Part shown: positions 1 through 3,907 of the stretch, in pieces | How positions within the stretch are numbered: position 1 is the first letter of the stretch | Layout: every line of letters starts with the position of its first letter | Assembly: GCA_949740695.1 (NCBI GenBank) | Contig: CATJIY010000080.1 | Span: 1-9,575 of the forward strand | Direction: 5' to 3' | Length of the DNA stretch: 9,575 bases | Origin: an uncultured Eubacteriales bacterium | Lineage (GTDB): Bacteria; Bacillota; Clostridia; Oscillospirales; Butyricicoccaceae | The notes under the pieces: generated by a model | Told to the model about the DNA's origin: nothing | Database searches by the model: none | The model's input: only the letters and a program-made list of their open reading frames with translations | Program-made: the position numbers and the translations under genes

Positions 1-53
1 GTACCCTTACCGTGGAAGGGCGCGGCCTTCCGGCGGATGAACCTTTCTTTTAG
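1..53 (+). CDS. Possible 3' end of an upstream gene (partial)
   Basis: The frame beginning at base 3 reads TLTVEGRGLPADEPFF and stops at TAG 51-53. The base composition here is GC-rich, like the coding part of the window, and it turns AT-rich soon afterwards. A stem-loop terminator begins nine bases after the stop. Together these suggest the last 16 codons of a gene entering from the left. The family cannot be recognised from so few residues. The frame beginning at base 1 is also open, to TGA 187-189, but its translation is rich in basic residues and runs through the terminator, so I prefer the shorter reading. Confidence 0.35.
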   Translation, partial: TLTVEGRGLPADEPFF

Positions 54-61
54 AATCAAGG

Positions 62-83
62 GAAAGGGCGGACCCTTTCGTTT
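62..83 (+). terminator. Likely intrinsic terminator of the upstream gene
   Basis: A perfect 7-bp stem, GAAAGGG at 62-68 and CCCTTTC at 73-79, closes a CGGA loop and is followed by GTTTG and a T-rich stretch. The T run is interrupted, so strength is uncertain. Its position just after the probable upstream stop at 53 supports a role in ending that transcript and isolating the flagellar promoter region. Confidence 0.6.
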
Positions 84-180
84 GCATTATACGGGAAAAA
101 GGCTTGGGTTTTGTGAACAAAATGTGAATACCAGCGGGTTTAAGAAAAGCTTAAGGAAATGCAAAAGAAGTAGTAAAGAT

Positions 181-228
181 TCAAATTGACAATAACAGCC
201 ATTGCTGGCAAAAAACACGCCAATTTGA
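181..228. repeat. 8-bp inverted repeat around a small hairpin
   Basis: TCAAATTG at 181-188 and its exact reverse complement CAATTTGA at 221-228 are separated by 32 bases. The interval contains a second small dyad, CAGC at 196-199 and GCTG at 204-207. The left arm overlaps TTGACA at 186-191, a perfect -35 hexamer, but no acceptable -10 lies 16-18 bases further on. It could be an operator or a structured RNA; function is unknown. Confidence 0.45.
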
Positions 229-298
229 GGCGCAAAAAGTAAAATTGCTTCGGAAAAAAGGGAGGAACATCTGCTTGGGGAGCGTCATAAAATAAAGA

Positions 299-345
299 CG
301 TCAAATCAAGTCGGCTTGTGACGGAAACGCGCGTATCCTACGCGC
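299..345. repeat. Two adjacent hairpins
   Basis: The first hairpin pairs CGTCA 299-303 with TGACG 319-323 and CAAG 307-310 with CTTG 315-318, leaving a 3-base bulge (304-306) and a TCGG loop. Five bases later GCGCGTA 329-335 pairs perfectly with TACGCGC 339-345 around a TCC loop. The second is followed by an A-rich run, not T, so it is not a + strand terminator; reading the other way the stem is followed only by GTTTCC. It may be part of an RNA or a protein site. Confidence 0.45.
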
Positions 346-368
346 AAAATAAAAAAATCCTGAAATGC

Positions 369-400
369 GCATAAAAATAAAGGAATTTTGGCATAAAAAT
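369..400. repeat. 10-bp direct repeat, 22-bp period
   Basis: GCATAAAAAT occurs at 369-378 and again at 391-400, so corresponding bases are 22 bp apart, close to two helical turns. The pair lies about 185-215 bp upstream of the first promoter. The AT-rich unit makes chance recurrence possible. Confidence 0.4.
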
Positions 401-582
401 TTTTAAAAAGTCAACGGAAGATTGCGGTAAGACTGGGGAAATGGGGATAGATATTTTGTGAAAATGTTCAAATTCTTATCCAAATATTGGGAAAAATCTT
501 ATGGATAGACAAATAAATTACAAAAACGGTCTAAAATGTGGAAAAGCGCAATGTAAACAATGAAAAAATGGCGCCAAAGGGG

Positions 583-611
583 TTGCATTTTTTCAAAAAA
601 TGTTGCATAAT
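583..611 (+). promoter_or_regulatory. Promoter P1 of the flagellar operon (sigma-A type)
   Basis: A -35 of TTGCAT (583-588; 3 of 6 consensus bases) and a -10 of CATAAT (606-611; 5 of 6) are separated by exactly 17 bases. The start point would be near 618. The spacer is almost entirely a perfect palindrome (586-602). The -10 overlaps the -35 of P2, so both promoters cannot be occupied at once. The assignment rests on sequence alone. Confidence 0.5.
586..602. repeat. Perfect palindrome in the P1 spacer
   Basis: CATTTTTT at 586-593 and AAAAAATG at 595-602 are exact reverse complements about a single central C. The element fills most of the DNA between the -35 and -10 of P1 and lies directly upstream of the -35 of P2. 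That is a typical repressor-operator position, although the T and A runs could simply be promoter-associated bent DNA. Confidence 0.5.
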
Positions 612-631
612 GAATGAAAACTTGTTACAAT
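603..631 (+). promoter_or_regulatory. Promoter P2 of the flagellar operon (sigma-A type, extended -10)
   Basis: A -35 of TTGCAT (603-608) and a -10 of TACAAT (626-631; 5 of 6) are 17 bases apart. TG at 623-624 sits one base before the -10, giving the extended -10 form TGN-TACAAT. This is the best promoter in the region and predicts a start near 638 and a leader of roughly 119 bases before flgB. Its -35 is the second copy of a GTTGCAT repeat whose first copy contains the -35 of P1. Confidence 0.6.
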
Positions 632-637
632 CAGACA

Positions 638-756
638 GCGGCTAGAGGCCCCTTTTTAGGAAACCTCTTACTTTTGTGCGCTCAAGTTCGGGCTTTTGTG
701 CAAAGTAGTTTTCCCGGATGGTGTGGGCGATGCGGCGAGTGAAAGGAAGCGGAGAG
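638..756 (+). promoter_or_regulatory. Predicted flgB leader RNA with two hairpins
   Basis: Assuming transcription from P2, the leader begins near 638. Hairpin 1 pairs AGAGG 644-648 with CCTCT 664-668 and, inside, CCT 651-653 with AGG 658-660 around a TTTT loop. Hairpin 2 pairs TACTTT 669-674 with AAAGTA 702-707, GCGC 678-681 with GTGC 698-701 (one G-U) and AAG 684-686 with CTT 693-695. The 9-mer CTTTTGTGC is repeated at 671-679 and 693-701. No c-di-GMP riboswitch core was recognised. A structured 5' leader is inferred, not shown. Confidence 0.4.
742..747 (+). promoter_or_regulatory. Ribosome binding site setting the flgB start
   Basis: AAAGGA lies 9 bases before ATG 757. The upstream in-frame ATG at 718 has no comparable site and would add 13 residues unlike FlgB, so 757 is chosen. 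Confidence 0.75.
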
Positions 757-1143
757 ATGGATTTTTTATCGGGAAATTCTTTATTGATGATGGAAAAGTC
801 GATGGGCTTTCTGTGGACCAAGCAGGCGGCTATCGCAGATAATATTTCAAATGCGGAAACTCCCGGCTATAAAGCCAAAGTGGTTACCTTTGAGGAAACC
901 TTGCAGCAGCGGTTGAAGGCGGCCGCCGCGTCCCATTCCGCCAAAAAAAACGTTCGGGAAGTGCTGGAGACCAGCGCGTTTGGCGTAATGGAACATCTGG
1001 AAGAAACCCGCATGGATGAAAACGGCGTTAACGTTACCGAGCAAAGCGTGGAACTGATCCGTAACGCCTATCAGCTGCAATATGTGCTCAGCGCCATCAA
1101 CAGCGAGTTGGGCGCCCTGCGCTCAGCGGTGCGCGGACAGTAA
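757..1143 (+). CDS. flgB: Flagellar basal-body rod protein FlgB
   Basis: FlgB is a proximal rod subunit, exported through the flagellar type III apparatus and assembled in the periplasmic part of the basal body. The 128-residue product matches the usual length of about 130. Residues 24-38 contain the rod/hook N-terminal signature (AIADNISNAETPGYK), and the C-terminal segment (VELIRNAYQLQYVLSAINSEL) has the helical heptad pattern that packs with the N-terminal helix in rod proteins. The start at 757 is set by AAAGGA at 742-747; a longer frame from 718 is possible but less likely. It opens the operon and is followed after 15 bases by flgC. Nothing is missing or unusual in the protein. Confidence 0.96.
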   Translation: MDFLSGNSLLMMEKSMGFLWTKQAAIADNISNAETPGYKAKVVTFEETLQQRLKAAAASHSAKKNVREVLETSAFGVMEHLEETRMDENGVNVTEQSVELIRNAYQLQYVLSAINSELGALRSAVRGQ

Positions 1144-1158
1144 AGAAGGAGCTTTGTC

Positions 1159-1623
1159 ATGGCTTTTTTAAGCACGATCAATATTATCGGTTCCGGGCTG
1201 ACGGCCCAGCAGCTCCGCTTGGACGTGGTGGCGGAAAACGTCACCAACTCCAACACTACCCGTACGGAAAACGGTGAAGGACCTTACCGGCGTAAACTGG
1301 TGGTTTTTCAGTCGGAAACCGGGAAAGAGGGTTTTCGGGCGGCAATGGCCCGGGCGGCCGACGGGCTGGCGCCTAATCGAGGGTATGAAAAAGCGGGCGG
1401 CGTTCGGGTTACCGGCATTATTGAGGATCAGTCCCCACTAAAAATCGTTTATGACCCCACCCATCCTGACGCAGATGAGGAGGGATATGTCAATTTGCCC
1501 AATGTGGATATGGTCAAAGAGATGACTGACGCCATGGCGGCGACACAGGCATATTCGGCCAACGTCACTGCGTTGAACGCAGTAAAGGCAGTGATTTCCA
1601 AGGGATTGGAAATTGGCCGGTAA
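1159..1623 (+). CDS. flgC: Flagellar basal-body rod protein FlgC
   Basis: FlgC is a proximal rod protein that stacks with FlgB and FlgF between the MS ring and the distal rod. The product is 154 residues, near the family norm of about 150. The N-terminal rod signature is visible at about residues 12-34 (SGLTAQQLRLDVVAENVTNS), and the conserved C-terminal domain ends in VDMVKEMTDAMAATQAYSAN and NAVKAVISKGLEIGR. The ATG at 1159 has AAGGAG at 1146-1151, 7 bases away, an ideal site. It lies 15 bases after flgB, so the two are co-transcribed. The 63-base spacer to fliE contains a small hairpin. Confidence 0.97.
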   Translation: MAFLSTINIIGSGLTAQQLRLDVVAENVTNSNTTRTENGEGPYRRKLVVFQSETGKEGFRAAMARAADGLAPNRGYEKAGGVRVTGIIEDQSPLKIVYDPTHPDADEEGYVNLPNVDMVKEMTDAMAATQAYSANVTALNAVKAVISKGLEIGR

Positions 1624-1632
1624 ACGGACATA

Positions 1633-1653
1633 CGCCAACCATGGCGCGTTTTT
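1633..1653 (+). terminator. Weak terminator-like hairpin between flgC and fliE
   Basis: CGCCA 1633-1637 pairs with TGGCG 1642-1646 around ACCA; after CG comes TTTTT at 1649-1653. The shape resembles an intrinsic terminator, but the stem has only 5 bp, so partial read-through would be expected. It could adjust the ratio of flgBC to downstream genes or stabilise a processed 3' end. Confidence 0.35.
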
Positions 1654-1686
1654 GTGATTTTGAACAGTAAATGAAGGAGCAGCTTT

Positions 1687-1986
1687 ATGATATCGCCTAT
1701 TGAAAGTATTCGTTCCATTTCGGCCCTTCAAAACAAAGAAGCCGTCTCTCCAGTTCAGTCGGAGGGGGCTTCCTTTGGCCAGATCTTTCAGACAGCTATT
1801 GACGCAGTGAAGGATACCAACGCCAAGCTTAGCGAAACCGAATATCTTTTGGCCACTGGCCAGCTGGATAACCCTTCCTCTATGATGATTGCTGCGGCTA
1901 AGTACCAGATCTCGGTAGATATGCTGGTGCAGTTGCGCAATCGAGCGCTGGACGCTTATTCTGAGTTGTCTCGCATGAGCATTTAA
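1687..1986 (+). CDS. fliE: Flagellar hook-basal body complex protein FliE
   Basis: FliE joins the MS ring (FliF) to the rod and is among the first substrates exported by the flagellar type III system. The 99-residue product is close to the usual length of about 105. The conserved features are an amphipathic segment around residues 28-50 (FGQIFQTAIDAVKDTNAKLS), then ATGQLDNPSSMMIAAAKYQI, and the diagnostic C-terminus VQLRNRALDAYSELSRMSI, equivalent to the family's VRNKLVxAYxEIMRMxV ending. The start has AAGGAG at 1674-1679, 7 bases upstream. It is separated from fliF by an unusually long 286-base gap, so flgB-flgC-fliE may form a partly separate transcriptional unit. Confidence 0.96.
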   Translation: MISPIESIRSISALQNKEAVSPVQSEGASFGQIFQTAIDAVKDTNAKLSETEYLLATGQLDNPSSMMIAAAKYQISVDMLVQLRNRALDAYSELSRMSI

Positions 1987-2017
1987 GATTCTGTCAGAAA
2001 TTGGAATAACTGCCTTT

Positions 2018-2070
2018 GGCCGCGAAAGACGCGATGGAAAACGTTTGAAACAGTTCGCGGTTTCGTTTTG
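2018..2070 (+). terminator. Terminator-like hairpin after fliE
   Basis: CCGCGAA 2020-2026 pairs perfectly with TTCGCGG 2054-2060 and two G-U pairs can extend it to 2018 and 2062. TTTCGTTTTG follows. The loop is long (27 bases) and the T run broken, so this is a candidate for partial termination downstream of fliE. Confidence 0.4.
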
Positions 2071-2074
2071 AAAC

Positions 2075-2098
2075 ATGGTCTAATGATCTAATGGTCTA
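2075..2098. repeat. Three tandem 8-bp repeats
   Basis: ATGGTCTA (2075-2082), ATGATCTA (2083-2090) and ATGGTCTA (2091-2098) lie head to tail with one mismatch in the middle unit. The array is non-coding and lies about 175 bp before fliF. Short tandem repeats of this kind can change copy number by slippage, although three units is few. Confidence 0.6.
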
Positions 2099-2122
2099 AA
2101 AGATGCAAAAATCTTTTTGTTT
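2097..2122 (+). other. AT-rich hairpin with trailing T run
   Basis: AAAAGAT 2098-2104 pairs with ATCTTTT 2111-2117 around GCAAAA, followed by TGTTTCC. The stem abuts the tandem repeat. It is too AT-rich to be a good terminator on its own, but it follows another terminator-like hairpin by 36 bases. Confidence 0.3.
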
Positions 2123-2160
2123 CCTTTTAAAAAATATTTCCCATCAAAGGGCGGGGGTTA

Positions 2161-2265
2161 GACGCAGCCTGGAAGATGCCGGGCGGATTTTTAGGAAAAG
2201 CCGCGGGAATACCGTCTGGGACGGAAGAGATCGCGGTACATATGCTACTCCTGGGTTGGAGGAGG
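2161..2265 (+). promoter_or_regulatory. Hairpin-rich leader before fliF
   Basis: Three small hairpins occur in succession: GCCTGG 2167-2172 with CCGGGC 2179-2184 (one G-U); GCGG 2183-2186 plus TTTT 2188-2191 with AAAA 2196-2199 plus CCGC 2201-2204; and CCGTC 2212-2216 with GACGG 2220-2224 around TGG. The first two share bases 2183-2184, so they compete. The ribosome site GGAGGAGG at 2258-2265 follows. I see no match to a known riboswitch and no clear promoter in this gap. The stretch may be an RNA control region for fliF. Confidence 0.35.
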
Positions 2266-2272
2266 ATCGCAC

Positions 2273-3907
2273 TTGAACGAGAAAGCAAAGGCCTTTCTGG
2301 GAAAGGCCAAAGAAAAATTGGGAAAAATATCCAAGAAAATTTGGATCATCGGCGCGGTCTTGGTTGTGGTGATTGCCGCAGGTATCACCATCTATCTCAA
2401 TAGCCGGCCATATGCTGTCCTGTTTACCGGACTGAGCCGGGAGGAGATCAATTCGGTCACCTCCTTTTTGGAGACCCAGGGGGTCAAAAGCTACCGGGTG
2501 GAAGGTAACGACACGATTTTGGTGCCGTCTGAACTGGAGCCAGAGCTGAAGATGGATCTGGCTATGGCCGATTATCCTGAGACTGGTTTTGGCTATTCTA
2601 CCTATTATGACAATGTTGGCTCGCTGGCTACCGAATCGGAGCGGACCACTGCTTACCTCCTTTTGCTGAACGAGCGGCTGGGGGCTTGTATTCGCACTTT
2701 GGACGGGGTGCGCAACGCGACGGTTACGCTGACGCCGGGCACCGACCGGACCTACATTTTGGACAGTTCCAATATGGTCAGCGCCCAGGCTCTTGTGGTT
2801 GTGGAGATGGAAGCAGGGGCTACCATGCCGAAAAAATACGCCAGCGCCATCGCCGCGCTGGTTTCCCGGGCGCTACAGGATTTGGATGTAAACAACGTCA
2901 CCATCGTGGACTCTTACGGCAACCAATACAGCAGCTTCGGCGGACTTGCCGACACTGAGGACACTTCCGCTCTCAAACTTCAGCTGGAAGAAGAATATAA
3001 TAATCGTATTCGCACCCGCATTATGCAGGTGCTTATCCCACTTTACGGCGAGGAAAACGTTCGCACTGAGGTCAATACCACCATTGACATCAATCAAACC
3101 ATTCAGGATCTGGACGATGTGCGACTGCCCGATTGGGCGGCCGACGGCTCCACCGATGGCAAAGGCATTATCGGTAGCACCGCTTGGGAACAGCGAATTA
3201 TTCGGGGCGGTGACGAGCAAGTGGGCGGTGTGGTCGGCAGTCAGGTCAACTCGGACCTCAACGAATATGTGAACAACGAAATGAACGTTAACGGCGACGA
3301 GCAGGAGATTTACAACAGCGGCCAGACCGATTATCTCCACTCCACCACGAAAACCCATGTGGAGCGTACTGCGGGAATCGTTACCGATTGTATGGTGTCC
3401 ATTACGATCAACTCTACCACCGCCGGAGCGGTGAACCTGGAGTCCATTCGAGATCATGCCGCCCGGCAGGCGGGTATCACGCCGGAATATGCCGATAGCA
3501 AAATCTCGGTGTTGGCCCAGCCGTTCTATGAGCGGCCGGTTGTCACGCCGGACCCTGCCCAGCCCTTCTTGGGGCTTCCCAGCTGGGCGCTTTACGCGGC
3601 GTTGGGCGGACTGGCGCTCTTCCTGATTTTACTGGTGGTCCTTTTGCTTCTTCGGAGCAAGCGCAAGAAAAAGCGCCGCAAGGAAGAAGAAGAACAGCTG
3701 GCTTTGGAGATGCAGCTGCAAGCCATGCTGCCGGGGCAGGCTGCCGCAGTGGCGCTGGCCGATGGCGGCGGCGCCGACGTAATGGGAATTCAGACCGAAA
3801 AGAGTATGGAGCTGCGGCGTGAGATCCGCAAGTTTGTGGATGAAAATCCGGAGATTGCCGCCCAGATGATCCGTTCTCTCCTGAGAGGAGGCGAGGAGAA
3901 TGCCTAA
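2273..3907 (+). CDS. fliF: Flagellar MS-ring protein FliF
   Basis: FliF forms the MS ring in the cytoplasmic membrane, the platform for the export gate, rod and rotor. The 544-residue protein matches the family length (about 530-560). A first membrane helix spans about residues 23-42, then come the periplasmic YscJ/FliF ring-building region (about 45-220) and the FliF C-terminal domain (about 250-420). A second membrane helix runs about 438-460, followed by a very basic stretch (RSKRKKKRRK) and a cytoplasmic tail. The tail ends in MELRREIRKFVDENPEIAAQ plus about 13 residues, the FliG-binding segment. The start is TTG at 2273 with GGAGGAGG 7 bases upstream. The stop overlaps fliG by 8 bases. 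Confidence 0.98.
   Translation: MNEKAKAFLGKAKEKLGKISKKIWIIGAVLVVVIAAGITIYLNSRPYAVLFTGLSREEINSVTSFLETQGVKSYRVEGNDTILVPSELEPELKMDLAMADYPETGFGYSTYYDNVGSLATESERTTAYLLLLNERLGACIRTLDGVRNATVTLTPGTDRTYILDSSNMVSAQALVVVEMEAGATMPKKYASAIAALVSRALQDLDVNNVTIVDSYGNQYSSFGGLADTEDTSALKLQLEEEYNNRIRTRIMQVLIPLYGEENVRTEVNTTIDINQTIQDLDDVRLPDWAADGSTDGKGIIGSTAWEQRIIRGGDEQVGGVVGSQVNSDLNEYVNNEMNVNGDEQEIYNSGQTDYLHSTTKTHVERTAGIVTDCMVSITINSTTAGAVNLESIRDHAARQAGITPEYADSKISVLAQPFYERPVVTPDPAQPFLGLPSWALYAALGGLALFLILLVVLLLLRSKRKKKRRKEEEEQLALEMQLQAMLPGQAAAVALADGGGADVMGIQTEKSMELRREIRKFVDENPEIAAQMIRSLLRGGEENA

Larger units (their letters stand above)
54..756. other. Gene-free AT-rich region upstream of flgB
   Basis: About 700 bases carry no convincing open reading frame on either strand. 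From about 100 to 620 the sequence is clearly richer in A+T than the genes. It holds a terminator, a 14-bp dyad (TTTTGT GA ACAAAA, 109-122), an 8-bp inverted repeat pair (181-228), two adjacent hairpins (299-345), a 10-bp direct repeat (369-400), a Rex-like half-palindrome (456-473), a small CCAA/TTGG dyad (480-490) and, near its end, two overlapping promoters and the flgB leader. The heptamer TTTTGTG occurs at 109, 454, 672 and 694. I infer a regulatory region for the flagellar operon. No known riboswitch core was recognised. Confidence 0.7.

Noticed and set aside
258..318. Strong ribosome-site look-alike (AAGGGAGGA) possibly starting a leader peptide
   Set aside because: Only a 6-codon frame from TTG 275, or a 16-codon frame from CTG 271, follows; no evidence of coding.
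329..360. GC-rich hairpin as a transcription terminator
   Set aside because: On the + strand it is followed by A-rich sequence; on the other strand the stem is followed by GTTTCC, too weak a T run.
554..580. Sigma-D (FliA) like promoter TAAA-N15-GCCAAAGG
   Set aside because: The -35 and spacing fit, but the -10 matches the GCCGATAW consensus poorly, and early flagellar operons normally use the housekeeping sigma factor.
569..587. Sigma-54-like element TGGC...TTGCA upstream of flgB
   Set aside because: The GG and GC doublets are 13 bases apart instead of the required 10, and the same TTGCAT serves better as a -35.
676..708. Ten-codon upstream frame from GTG in the flgB leader
   Set aside because: No ribosome site at a proper distance and no recognisable regulatory codons.
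718..756. Longer FlgB starting at ATG 718
   Set aside because: The 13 added residues are unlike FlgB and the ribosome site at 742-747 points to 757.
1438..2076. 212-codon minus-strand frame across flgC, fliE and the following gap
   Set aside because: Composition is rich in His, Arg, Cys and Ser as expected for a shadow, and no ribosome site or domain was seen.
2150..2187. c-di-GMP-I (GEMM) riboswitch suggested by GACGCAGCC
   Set aside because: The GGGCAAACC and GGUAGGUAGCGGGG signatures are missing and the spacing is wrong.
2176..2403. 75-codon plus-strand frame overlapping the start of fliF
   Set aside because: Out of frame with fliF, and the fliF reading with its membrane helix and TTG start is clear.
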